Shown here: in pieces, positions 9,601 to 17,647 of the stretch | Layout: each line of letters begins with the position of its first letter | Position numbering within the stretch: the stretch's first letter is position 1 | Source: a virus | IMG/VR virus record: IMGVR_UViG_3300020459_000059 | Coordinates: 1-25,522 of that record | Direction: 5' to 3' (one strand) | DNA length: 25,522 nucleotides | Position numbers and translations under genes: made by a program | The notes under the pieces: generated by a model | What the model saw: only the letters and a program-made list of their open reading frames with translations | Database searches by the model: none | Told to the model about the DNA's origin: nothing

Positions 9601-10489
9601 CAAGGTTGTCTAAATCTTCTGTACGCTTAGTAACACCCTTATCAATTACATCTTCTGTTGCATCAGGTGCGTTATTTTTCAGCCAAGACTTGGCTTTTTC
9701 TGACTCGGGAATCCATCGTGTAGCAGCCTTAGAACCCGCAAGTTTTGCAGCTAACTTGACAGCTCCACCAACAATGTCAGTGAAGATACCAAGACCAGTG
9801 CTTTCATAAATGTTCTTAGCACGCTTCTGATCAGGACTATCAGTGTCAAGTGTGGCAAGGTCACTAGGCACCCAGCCATAAGTCCTAGGGAAAGACTTCT
9901 TTAATGTGCCAAGTATGTTGTCATCACGTTCATTGACCTCAGCTACAAAATCAACACCAGCACCAATACCGGCACTAGCTCCTGTAGAAGCTAACCACTT
10001 GATAAAAGGGTCAGACAAAGCTGCAATCTTGGAGCCTTTACCAGCAGCTTGCAAAGCACCAACACCTGTCAGTGTAAGACCAACAGTAGGAACAACGACA
10101 CTAGAGATATCTCTAATAGCTGTAGCAGTTTCGTTTTGATATGTAGGTAGCTTAGGTATCTCGACACCAGGGATCTTGTTGATAAGCTCTATGCCCCAAT
10201 CAATAGTACCTGTAGCAACTGCCTCGCCAGGCATTACAGGACCTTTACCAGCAAGGATATCCTCTACTGGCATAGGTTCATTTTTAGTCTGTTCTGCCTT
10301 AGCAGGTTCAGGCTTTACGTCAGGTTTAGAATTTGGAGCAACATCGTACTCAGGCTTTTCCTCTACCTCTGTCCTTAGTGTTTCTGCATCTGCTGCTCTT
10401 TGTTCATTAGCAGCCTGCATTTCTAATAGTTCATCCTGATCAATCCCGTCCGGCGTACCGTTAAAGATTTCATTAATAGGATCGCTCAT
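6656..10489 (-). CDS. Internal virion protein, T7 gp16-like
   Basis: 1277 residues, close to T7 gp16 (about 1318), and in the gp16 position between the gp15-like protein and the fibres. In T7 this protein is the last of the ejected core and forms the channel through the inner membrane for DNA entry. The first 110 residues are acidic then Pro/Lys/Glu-rich (KPDVKPEPAKAEQTKNEP), and look disordered. Residues 130-190 and 230-260 contain hydrophobic, Gly/Ala-rich stretches (VVVPTVGLTLTGVGALQAAG; GIFTDIVGGAVKLAAKLAG) that could contact membrane. Long helical segments fill the rest. I found no lytic transglycosylase motif here, unlike T7 gp16, whose N-terminus carries one; the domain is on the upstream gene instead. 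The start overlaps the previous stop as ATGA. Confidence 0.9.
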   Translation of the reverse strand: MSDPINEIFNGTPDGIDQDELLEMQAANEQRAADAETLRTEVEEKPEYDVAPNSKPDVKPEPAKAEQTKNEPMPVEDILAGKGPVMPGEAVATGTIDWGIELINKIPGVEIPKLPTYQNETATAIRDISSVVVPTVGLTLTGVGALQAAGKGSKIAALSDPFIKWLASTGASAGIGAGVDFVAEVNERDDNILGTLKKSFPRTYGWVPSDLATLDTDSPDQKRAKNIYESTGLGIFTDIVGGAVKLAAKLAGSKAATRWIPESEKAKSWLKNNAPDATEDVIDKGVTKRTEDLDNLGGYNFSKAQNLDEPIFGIHDLYGYEEMGIRSADDMGIVGASVDLVRVQNNLDTSYGRLGSVMTEPALKYSLEGVEEYTNVMKGLRETLLEADEYGYKLKSGKYINSKTIRDAGEDLAESLGYMSNKELTRQLDRMKVGINPDTGAPMMSSEGMTAVKLMLKESMQQFGLATDGVADSLVRTSIAGQVSDMAQGMRYSEGTAGVLRSQEQILDRIELLMVANGETGKQRGLLLNLMNVFKRGGEKPTAAQLRKQGADTLKQLQAEAKAAVATLREIKEKNPEMLEPLMLAYEASDGSVKTIDALNNYFRQSTGVINKALVDMQPEIPSVIMQGFWSNVYNSTLSAFATPIKAVASAGALLIERPVATFAGALTHRDGYTLRRGLYQYSAFTEAMQKGMKYFGETMTRSAKDPTYAGVAGRDMLIRKNEQQIEILNSYADAKAKQGEYGPQALMAQIEEIQALADHPWLRFGTRLMQATDGFTQAVIGVAEARGRAFDAVNIGSVKPDDIQAAYEKSYKEIWGKDSMGREIVTDKAVKQASGEIAMNLDNKLTDTISTVLNRVPGLRPFLLFNKTPVNMIQLFGTHNPVGVFANQLNAFSLPFEQMPIQKVEKLLSSRGIPMDDLKFAEANYNAIRAELKGRKAIGALATMSAFGLFMNDRITGNGHYDRQKQRVRRDMDWKPRSIKAPGGNWVSYDNLGPFTDWLALTADIMDNFDSLDDRNLATSLNAVGFVLSASITDKSMLAGIEPLYDIASGNPAAINRWASSFLPSTVFRGSSQMAELTRLISPELRVVEENLFAMMANRTPAKGMLPEQYDWFDGDLINEPGNFIARVYNTYSPWKVNGKISDEKQFMMDIEYDHRPSMMTDGQGLKLTIAEQAQVYKYIGQDGTFKKAVQKIMQSVDGRKFREAFKKARDNNEQPPRLQDFGSIHIMLDKELNLAKEAAIYRINEESGGALNQRRFEQEQDRMNNRTTELLIPTR

Positions 10490-12930
10490 AATATCGAAGG
10501 TCTAAATGTTGTAGGGTCTTGGAGAGCTTGCTTTCCATAACCGTAACTACCAGCATTACGAATAACCTTTCCATAGTATTCTTGGTTCTCCCTACTACCA
10601 GGGATAGGACCGCCATACTTTTTAATGTTACCCATACCACCGTTGTAAGCAAAAATAGCAAGGCGCATATCGCCTTTAAAATAATCAATAAGGTATCTTA
10701 GGTACTTAGCACCACCATCAATAGCAGAAGCAGGATCATATACATTTACTCCAAACTCTGCAGCTGTAGGATCCATAAACTGAGTCAAGCCTTTTGCACC
10801 TGAACGACTAACAGCGTTCGGGTTCCAACCAGATTCAGTTTGAATAAGTCCAGCCAGAATAGCTGGATCAATATTGTGCTTTTTAGCTGATGCTTCCACC
10901 ATAGGACCGAAACCCTTAGGCACGATATCTGGTGTGAAAGCTGATACTCCCATCAGACCTCTATTAGATCTTTCAGGTGTTTTATATTTATTAAGTAGTC
11001 TTTGCTGTGTAGGAGTTAGTTTATTAGCTACCTCAATAGCAGGACTAGGAGGTAATGCATCCATTTTGTTAGCTTTTAATTGTCTGTTTAAAACCGTGAG
11101 TGGATCTACACCTAACTTGTCTGCGATATAATCAATCTGTGGGTCAGTAGTCCAGTTCTCAGAACCAAAACCTTTGACCATATTCTTTAGTGACTCTTGT
11201 GAGAAAAGAGCGTTTGGCATATCGAGAACAGCACCACCATATGACTGAAGGTTGGTATCAATAAACCTGATTCGATAGTCCATCTCTTCCTGAGATGTCT
11301 GCACACCACCTCTGTCAAATGCAAACTCATGTGCATAGGCATTTGCAGTTGATTCAATAGACTCAAACTCAGATTCAATTTGCCTGTAAGCATCACCTAC
11401 AGGATCATTACTACCACCCTGTGCATAAGAAGTTACAAGGCTGTTAAATCTTTGCTGCTGTCTAGCAACCATGAGTCCAACAGAAGGATGTTTCTTACTA
11501 TCTCTAGTGACACCAGCTTTATACTCAACCATATCTTTAATGGCATCAAGTTGGACCTTAAGTTGACCAGTCTCATGTAGTTTGTCAGTAGTCTGAGCAA
11601 CACTCAGATATTTCTTCTGCAGTTGTGGGTCATACCTCTTGAGCCGATCAGTAGTTAACAGGTTATAAGCTATAAGATTTTCAATTTGATCTTCTTGTAC
11701 TTCACGCTGTTTAGCATCAACAGTAGAGTTTTTAAGTGCAGCTAGTTCTCTACTCTCCATACCATAGTTGTCTCGAAGAGTATTGATAGCATCATCAATC
11801 TGATCATCAGTAAACCCATCTTTATCAGATGAGTCAATAAAAGAATTGACTAACTCTTGTTCAGCTTTTTCAAATTCTTGTCGACGATCTGTCTCTTCGT
11901 TATTCCAGTCTTGCCGTCTCTGTGCAGCAGCTTGTCTACGGATCTTGCCGAACCTAGTCCCGTATAGTTCACCATAGGTACGACCTTTAGGGTCACCAGG
12001 GATAGGCTGACCTTCCATAGCAACAAGATCACCTTCAGAGTATTTACCAGCAGCAATACCATCAGTCAGCTCTTTCTCATACAATGCCCATGCACCTGAA
12101 TAACCAAGAGGTTGACCGTTCTTATCAACAGTATTACGTGTAGCATCTAGAAATGAAGGAATATCTTTAGTAGCTAGAAGTGTTGTAGATGCCTCAGCTT
12201 GGCGTTGAAAGGAATCATCAATAGCAAATCCCAACTGCCTTTTACGCTTCAATGCAGCGTCATGCTTACGAAGTGATGGATAGACACTTTTGGCTAAAAA
12301 CTGAGGCTTTAGATCAGATAGTCCAGCCTTCTGAAAAAACTCCTTTCTTACTTCTGATAATGCTGCAGCATACTCACCTGAGGTTTTGAAGGTCTTATCT
12401 CCAAGTCTTTGCTCAACAAAGTTTGGGTAATCAGTAGCAGCCGCCATAGCAAAACCACGGCGTACATTTACTTTTTTTAAAGCAGTGTTATTACCAATAT
12501 TCGCAGCAGCTTCATAGTTAGCACCGCTATTCTTCAGTACATCAGCCTCGACATCACTAGCAATAGCATCTTGCTCGTTAACTGTATCCATGCCTTCATT
12601 AAAGCTGGACATGTCAAGACCATTTTCCTCATAAAGTTGGTAACCTTTTTCTACATCAATAGCTGCCTGTTCTTCGTTCTTCTCTTTTTGTCTATCGACC
12701 AGTAAGTCTACAAGCTTTCCGCTAAACTTACTGAGTGCAATAATATCTTGCCCTGCAAGCTTAGCGTTTTCTACCTTCTGTCTGTTGTTCTCACGAATTG
12801 CGGCGAGAAACTCTGCATCAGCTGAGCGTTGCCTTGCTTGTTCCCTATCGATAGCAGGAATCAAGTCAACCTGATGCACAGTTTGATACTGCACACCATT
12901 ACCGTATATCTGAAATTGATCTTGTTCCAT
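10486..12930 (-). CDS. Internal virion protein, T7 gp15-like, with C-terminal lytic transglycosylase domain
   Basis: 814 residues, against about 747 for T7 gp15. The first 660 residues are hydrophilic and helical, rich in Gln, Glu, Lys and Arg, as expected for the ejected core protein that spans the periplasm. Residues from about 673 to 790 form an SLT (lysozyme-like, family 1) transglycosylase domain: catalytic Glu near residue 699 in LIQTESGWNP, then SGAKGLTQFM, then AYNGG at about 761-765 followed by NIKKYGG. These three motifs are the diagnostic ones of the family. It would cut peptidoglycan locally during DNA injection. The start overlaps the gp14-like stop as TAATG and the stop overlaps the gp16-like start as ATGA. 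Confidence 0.93.
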   Translation of the reverse strand: MEQDQFQIYGNGVQYQTVHQVDLIPAIDREQARQRSADAEFLAAIRENNRQKVENAKLAGQDIIALSKFSGKLVDLLVDRQKEKNEEQAAIDVEKGYQLYEENGLDMSSFNEGMDTVNEQDAIASDVEADVLKNSGANYEAAANIGNNTALKKVNVRRGFAMAAATDYPNFVEQRLGDKTFKTSGEYAAALSEVRKEFFQKAGLSDLKPQFLAKSVYPSLRKHDAALKRKRQLGFAIDDSFQRQAEASTTLLATKDIPSFLDATRNTVDKNGQPLGYSGAWALYEKELTDGIAAGKYSEGDLVAMEGQPIPGDPKGRTYGELYGTRFGKIRRQAAAQRRQDWNNEETDRRQEFEKAEQELVNSFIDSSDKDGFTDDQIDDAINTLRDNYGMESRELAALKNSTVDAKQREVQEDQIENLIAYNLLTTDRLKRYDPQLQKKYLSVAQTTDKLHETGQLKVQLDAIKDMVEYKAGVTRDSKKHPSVGLMVARQQQRFNSLVTSYAQGGSNDPVGDAYRQIESEFESIESTANAYAHEFAFDRGGVQTSQEEMDYRIRFIDTNLQSYGGAVLDMPNALFSQESLKNMVKGFGSENWTTDPQIDYIADKLGVDPLTVLNRQLKANKMDALPPSPAIEVANKLTPTQQRLLNKYKTPERSNRGLMGVSAFTPDIVPKGFGPMVEASAKKHNIDPAILAGLIQTESGWNPNAVSRSGAKGLTQFMDPTAAEFGVNVYDPASAIDGGAKYLRYLIDYFKGDMRLAIFAYNGGMGNIKKYGGPIPGSRENQEYYGKVIRNAGSYGYGKQALQDPTTFRPSIL

Positions 12931-13601
12931 TATGCATCGTTAAGTTGGTTGTATGTCTGATAGCCACCGATAGCAGCACCACCAAGATCCGCAACCAAGC
13001 CAAGTGGTGACGGCCCAGGTGTCATGACAGGAGGTGGAGCAGCAATACCTAGTTGAGGTTGTATAGCCACGTTTTGATACGCCTTATTGTTATCTCCCTG
13101 CAGTGACCTGTTGATAGATCCAACACGGTCCTGATAAGCCATGCCTGCACCAAATAGAGACTCAGCAGCAATGGCTTGATTACGACCAAACTGACTAACA
13201 ATCTGATTGTCTAGTCGCTGTGCTGATCTACCAGTCATGCCAGCTGCAGCGGCTCTATCAGATCCTTGTACTAATTGCGCGAGGTTAGCTTGATTCCTAA
13301 ATGACGCTTGCTTATAAATATTATTTAGCTTTTGCTGTTCACTTGCGTAGGCACGGTTAGCAGCTAAAGCATTTTCACTTAGGTTACGTTTGTACTGAGA
13401 GACACTACGGTTATAACGGAACTTTTCACGATCCCAGTTACGTTCCCGTATCTTCATTTTATATTTGTAGTTGCTACTTGCAGCTTCATTCTGGGCATTA
13501 GCCTGAGCTTGTGCGGACTGGTGAGAACCTACGGCTCCTACAGCTGATACTCCGAACGAAGCAATACCTAGACCCAGTGCAGGTGTCATTGGAGTGCACA
13601 T
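12930..13601 (-). CDS. Internal virion protein, T7 gp14-like
   Basis: 223 residues (T7 gp14 is 196) in the gp14 position. In T7 this core protein is ejected first and forms the pore in the outer membrane. A short N-terminal Cys-Pro start (MCTPMTPALG) precedes a hydrophobic Gly/Ala stretch at 8-26 (ALGLGIASFGVSAVGAVG) and a long alanine- and glutamine-rich helical region at about 27-170; a second hydrophobic stretch occurs near the C-terminus (LGLVADLGGAAIGGY). The chosen start overlaps the gp13-like gene by 16 bases; an in-frame ATG at 13589 would give an ATGA junction instead. I prefer the first because MC-P openings are common in this family as I remember it. Confidence 0.88.
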   Translation of the reverse strand: MCTPMTPALGLGIASFGVSAVGAVGSHQSAQAQANAQNEAASSNYKYKMKIRERNWDREKFRYNRSVSQYKRNLSENALAANRAYASEQQKLNNIYKQASFRNQANLAQLVQGSDRAAAAGMTGRSAQRLDNQIVSQFGRNQAIAAESLFGAGMAYQDRVGSINRSLQGDNNKAYQNVAIQPQLGIAAPPPVMTPGPSPLGLVADLGGAAIGGYQTYNQLNDA

Positions 13602-14026
13602 TTATCGAATCGTATAAAGGGTAAGTTGTTGGGACCATGCCTCACTTCCTCGTGCAGCGTGAACCCTAGAAAGTTGAGTAGTTTGATGTGGACGGTATTT
13701 CTCTTGTCAACGATGTTCCACAGGTAAGGCTCAGGACGTCTGTCAATAAAGCGTTTAGCCTCTCTTGCAAAATGATGCGGAAAGTCTTCTATGGCTGTTG
13801 TACATAACATCCATATCTGACCATTTTTATGAATACCAGCCAGACCGGCAATCCTGCCGTCAGGCACGTTGAATGATACGCAGAAGCCTTCTGTAGAGGC
13901 GAGAGGGATGTGGATGGTAGGTATGATCCCATGTCCCTCTTCGCACTCTCTACGGTCATCCTCGCGTAACTGAGAGGCAACCTGATAGGCAGCCTCCAAT
14001 GTACATGGGTGAATAAATTTAGACAC
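13586..14026 (-). CDS. T7 gp13-like internal protein
   Basis: 146 residues, close to T7 gp13 (138), lying between gp12-like and gp14-like genes as in T7. The C-terminal part has the pattern RNTVHIKLLNFLGF...E...PFIRF, which I associate with gp13-like proteins of podoviruses and with the tail end of an acetyltransferase-like fold. T7 gp13 is needed for assembling the internal core but is not a stable virion part. The start is GTG and overlaps the stop of the nozzle gene by eight bases (GTGTCTAA); there is no other in-frame start close by. Acetyltransferase activity is not claimed, since I cannot identify a cofactor loop with confidence. Confidence 0.82.
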   Translation of the reverse strand: MSKFIHPCTLEAAYQVASQLREDDRRECEEGHGIIPTIHIPLASTEGFCVSFNVPDGRIAGLAGIHKNGQIWMLCTTAIEDFPHHFAREAKRFIDRRPEPYLWNIVDKRNTVHIKLLNFLGFTLHEEVRHGPNNLPFIRFDKCALQ

Positions 14027-16724
14027 GTTTGTAATAGCGTTGATTATAATCTCCTTCCCATCTCATAGAACGCAGAACTAATGGATGTGGAAACTCAGAC
14101 TCAAGAGACATGTTCAGGTTTGTATTCCTTGTATAAACAGGAACTGTCCTTTCTATTTCCGTTACCAGAGGATCTTCATCAGCTGTATATTCATCCATAT
14201 ATTTAGATTCATATAGGACCTTGTAGTCATCCATACCATCTCTAGATATAAGGAATTCATAACTACCAATGTCGGCAAAGTTAAAGTTACATCTATGCAC
14301 CACAAGAGATGCTGTGGTGTCAGACCTAAACTGATTTTGCTCTGCTTTTAATACATTGATAATAGGAAAGTCAAGTTTAAATTTATATGATTTCTGCGTA
14401 CTTGCTGTATTAACAGGGTCGTCCTGCCAGTAGTCATAGAACGGACCTGCTGTAGGCAGAGCGTCTAATTGCAGTTTGATGAACTTACTAAATCCATCAT
14501 CATCCTCTACAACACAATAGTAGTCACCATCAATGACGAAGTGCTGAGCTAATGATCCAGGCAACTGCCATCTAAACCAACAAGTCTGAATGTTATTCTG
14601 GTTACCTTCTGAAAAGTAACGGTATCCATAAACAATATCAGAGTCAAACTTACCTACAAATACAACATTAGCTTCTTTAGAATCAGCAATTAGATTAAGA
14701 CCATTAGGAATCGTTCTGCTAATAATCTTACTTCTCTCGAGAACATCAACCGGACCCTGATCAAACACATTCGTTAACTCATAGAACGTACTATGAGTTG
14801 TAGATAAACCCATGAAACCAATGTTAGTTCCAAGAGCAAATGGTCTAGTCTCGGTATCAAATTCATACCTACTGATTTCAGAGATCTTTGCAGTACTAGG
14901 ACTTAGAATGTCATTAGATGTATCTAGTCTAAATTGCTGGTACTTACTAAACAGAACCATACCACTGTTAATAACAATGGCATCTTGCAAAACTGAGCTA
15001 AAGTTAGTAGAGACACTAAGGTCAATAGGATCACTAGCTGCTACACCAAGAGCTGAAGCAGGGAACATATTAAATAGATCGCCAGCTCTTGACATGACAA
15101 CATTCTCTTCGCTCAGGAATACAAGCCTGTTCCTATAGAAGTGAACATTAGATATTGGTTTATTGACAAAACTAGGATTAAAGTCATCAGTTCCACAAGT
15201 CCTATCGCTGTAGTCAACAGAAGATGCGACAAAACATGGCACACCATTATTGGTAGCAAATATAATGACATGAGGCATATTCGCTGAGTTCAGAATAGTC
15301 TCAGTACCAGGCTCTGCTACCTCTTCCCAATAACCTGTTGCAGCTACGATATTACTGGAACTTACTTCTCCATAGTTAGAAACAAACCGAACAAAGTAGT
15401 CATCATCATCAGAGAACGCATTAGCAACTTTAACAACAAGACCATCCTTACATTCGATAGGAAGTCTGGATACATTATTTACGACAACATAAGGATTATC
15501 TTGCTCCTCGTCTGTATTACTAAGGATATTCATTAAATCCTTTTCACTTGTGCTTATAGTGAATGGTTCGTCATGGTGGATATACAGACCATTACCTACA
15601 ATGTCTATTTTTGCGCCAAGCAAGGGAGTAGCAGTAAGCTGTGTTTTTAAATCATTCAGTACATCGTTAATCGTAACTACGGTGCTACCACTGCTAGGTG
15701 TTTGTACACCAGTAATTGCATACTGATTAGGAGAGTAGACAGTTTTAACTTCAGTAACTTCAATGATGTAATAAATATCATCACCAGTTGGTCTTGGTTT
15801 ACCTTTATCACCAGACTGTGACACAAGAACCTGATCACCTACCCTCCAACCAGTACCACCAGAAATTAGGTCAAGGTTAGTACGATAGGTGCATTTTAAA
15901 TTATTACCTTTGCCTTGTACCTGGACACCCGTAGTGTTGATGTCTATACGCATACCCTGTTGACCACGCCGACCACCTCTAAATTCATAGGTATCATCAA
16001 ATTCAATAATTTGATGGTAAGTACCAGGACAAGAGGGATCTTTATTTACAGACTCACGGGTGTTGACTACATCAATTAAGTTGACTTTAGTAGCAACAGT
16101 ATATTCGGCATTAGGTGCAGTATTATTTAGTAGGTCAAGACCAAGAAGATATTCCCTATTATAAGCAAGTTGTGTAATTTCAATAAATGCTTCAAATGGT
16201 CTTTTGTTATCAGACGTAGATGTAGTTACAACATTCTCAGGGTTAGTAACAACAGTAAAGTTATTAACAGTAACAGCCTTCAGACCATTGTTATCCTCAT
16301 GTGAAAAATAATTATAGCGTTCACAAGTTAATAGTTGACTAAAATCTATATTGCCTTCATTAATCTGCTTGGCTGTAAGAGGTTCTTGACTATAAAATAC
16401 ATCTACATTATTACCATCCATATCATAAGCGTGGAAACTACCAGCCTGATTGATATAGAACAAATAATTTTCTTGAGTTTTAGTGGTTGTGTTCTGCCTA
16501 ATAAATGGGAACCAAGTACCATTCTGTGGTTGTGGAATATTCCCATTACACTCATCGTACAGAGAACTAAGTAGTTTAAAGCCAGGTCGTTTATACAGAC
16601 CATTGACAAGATCAGGGTAAGCATTCAGACAATCCCTTAGCTGACCTGGTTTCTTTAGTTCGTCTGGTTGGTCAGAGATACCACCAGTTGCATAGTTAGG
16701 AATAATCTGTGAAATGCTGCTCAT
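14019..16724 (-). CDS. Tail tubular protein B (nozzle), T7 gp12-like
   Basis: 901 residues (T7 gp12 is 794). The N-terminus shows the conserved gp12 pattern: a loop with GGISDQPDELKKPGQLRDC and then NAYPDLVNGLYKRPG, in which the phage nozzle protein contacts gp11. The rest is beta-rich with many aromatic and Asn/Thr/Ser residues, and contains the conserved HFYRNRLVFLSEENVVMSRAGD segment in the middle, typical of this family. It forms the hexameric nozzle through which DNA leaves, and carries the fibres. The start overlaps the gp11-like stop as ATGA. It is about 100 residues longer than T7 gp12, which may reflect an inserted domain at about 220-420, where the similarity I can recall is weakest. 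Confidence 0.93.
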   Translation of the reverse strand: MSSISQIIPNYATGGISDQPDELKKPGQLRDCLNAYPDLVNGLYKRPGFKLLSSLYDECNGNIPQPQNGTWFPFIRQNTTTKTQENYLFYINQAGSFHAYDMDGNNVDVFYSQEPLTAKQINEGNIDFSQLLTCERYNYFSHEDNNGLKAVTVNNFTVVTNPENVVTTSTSDNKRPFEAFIEITQLAYNREYLLGLDLLNNTAPNAEYTVATKVNLIDVVNTRESVNKDPSCPGTYHQIIEFDDTYEFRGGRRGQQGMRIDINTTGVQVQGKGNNLKCTYRTNLDLISGGTGWRVGDQVLVSQSGDKGKPRPTGDDIYYIIEVTEVKTVYSPNQYAITGVQTPSSGSTVVTINDVLNDLKTQLTATPLLGAKIDIVGNGLYIHHDEPFTISTSEKDLMNILSNTDEEQDNPYVVVNNVSRLPIECKDGLVVKVANAFSDDDDYFVRFVSNYGEVSSSNIVAATGYWEEVAEPGTETILNSANMPHVIIFATNNGVPCFVASSVDYSDRTCGTDDFNPSFVNKPISNVHFYRNRLVFLSEENVVMSRAGDLFNMFPASALGVAASDPIDLSVSTNFSSVLQDAIVINSGMVLFSKYQQFRLDTSNDILSPSTAKISEISRYEFDTETRPFALGTNIGFMGLSTTHSTFYELTNVFDQGPVDVLERSKIISRTIPNGLNLIADSKEANVVFVGKFDSDIVYGYRYFSEGNQNNIQTCWFRWQLPGSLAQHFVIDGDYYCVVEDDDGFSKFIKLQLDALPTAGPFYDYWQDDPVNTASTQKSYKFKLDFPIINVLKAEQNQFRSDTTASLVVHRCNFNFADIGSYEFLISRDGMDDYKVLYESKYMDEYTADEDPLVTEIERTVPVYTRNTNLNMSLESEFPHPLVLRSMRWEGDYNQRYYKRV

Positions 16725-17359
16725 CGTGCAAGTGCTCTATAAGGTTGATAGCTTCTATACATTGATCCATCTGGTGAACCAAAGATAGTGTGGTCACCTT
16801 GATTACATTCGTACTCCAAACATGCAGCACGAGCCTGTGCCTCTTGTGTACCTAAAAGCTGTACCAACTGAGGGTTGGTAACCAGCTGTGTAGCAGCACG
16901 ACCGCTAGCACGTAGAGTGATATAACGCTTGAATACCGAAGGCAGCTCTTCATAATCCCACTTCCAAGTAATATCAAAGCAGATCTTTACTTGTGAGTCG
17001 AATGTATAAGTGTGGTTATATTTGTCATATACCTTGCCTCCTCTCAATACAAAATCAGTAGTCCGATAAGTAGCGTTATCGTACATATCAATACGGAGAA
17101 CATTCTCCGGTACATAGATCTGTCCATTTGCATCCGGTGTGAGTGGATAGTTAAGTTCACGATTAAATACCCATCCTTCATTCTGTACATCAGTGTTAAC
17201 CTCCATTAGGAGCTGATGGATAAAAGCGATCTCAGGGTTTATATATGTCAACTCACCATCAGTGTTGTTATAGATACGACTGATAGGTGCTTGCCCGATG
17301 CTCCCAAGTATTGAGTTGACGCTGGAGAGTTCGGTCTCAGTTTGAATGGTTGTATTCAT
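16721..17359 (-). CDS. Tail tubular protein A (adaptor/gatekeeper), T7 gp11-like
   Basis: 212 residues, near T7 gp11 (196). Typical features are the N-terminal VNSILGSIGQAPIS, the segment NEGWVFNRELNYPL, LRGGKVYDKYNHTYTF, and the C-terminal helix LPSVFKRYITLRASGRAATQLV. A dodecamer of this protein joins the portal to the gp12 nozzle. It is the first gene after the intrinsic terminator that ends the capsid group, and it has only about 24 bases of leader after the T-run, with a weak GAG-type ribosome site. Its expression must come either from read-through of the terminator or from a promoter hidden upstream. Confidence 0.94.
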   Translation of the reverse strand: MNTTIQTETELSSVNSILGSIGQAPISRIYNNTDGELTYINPEIAFIHQLLMEVNTDVQNEGWVFNRELNYPLTPDANGQIYVPENVLRIDMYDNATYRTTDFVLRGGKVYDKYNHTYTFDSQVKICFDITWKWDYEELPSVFKRYITLRASGRAATQLVTNPQLVQLLGTQEAQARAACLEYECNQGDHTIFGSPDGSMYRSYQPYRALAR

Positions 17360-17383
17360 TAATTATCATTCTCAATAAGGGTT

Positions 17384-17411
17384 AAAAAAAAGGAGCCTCC
17401 GAAGAGACTCC
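17384..17411 (-). terminator. Intrinsic terminator after the capsid genes (T-phi-like position)
   Basis: On the minus strand an 8-bp stem (GGAGTCTC / GAGGCTCC, one G-U pair) closes on a TTCG tetraloop and is followed at once by eight T. It starts eight bases after the stop of the 71-residue gene and precedes the tail tube genes. T7 has its main late terminator, T-phi, at the equivalent place between genes 10 and 11. Confidence 0.93.
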
Positions 17412-17419
17412 CTTGTTAA

Positions 17420-17635
17420 TTAGGAGCGATCTCGCGCAGGAGAATCGCATTCGACACCAGGATAAGCAAAACGCAAAGACGCAGTCTCGCTATAGACAGC
17501 AGATGCTGATACAGCAGAGCCATAACCTTTAGCGGTTTTAGCAACAGAGGTACGGATAGCTGTGTTGCCACCACTGATACCTGATGTGGAACCGGAAACA
17601 CCATTGTTACCGGATGTAGATGCAGGATTAGCCAT
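17420..17635 (-). CDS. Small Ser/Gly/Ala-rich protein downstream of the capsid gene
   Basis: 71 residues, unrecognised. The first 30 are almost only Ser, Gly, Asn, Thr and Ala (GNNGVSGSTSGISGGN), then a mixed segment (AKGYGSAVSASAVYSETASLRFAYPG) ending in charged residues. It has one of the better ribosome-binding sites in the window (AGGAG, seven bases before ATG) and follows the capsid gene by 12 bases, so strong expression with the capsid is likely. T7 makes a second capsid form (10B) by frameshifting; here a separate gene occupies that place. A capsid decoration or head-associated protein is an inference from position and composition only. Confidence 0.8.
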   Translation of the reverse strand: MANPASTSGNNGVSGSTSGISGGNTAIRTSVAKTAKGYGSAVSASAVYSETASLRFAYPGVECDSPARDRS

Positions 17636-17647
17636 GTTTATCTCCTA

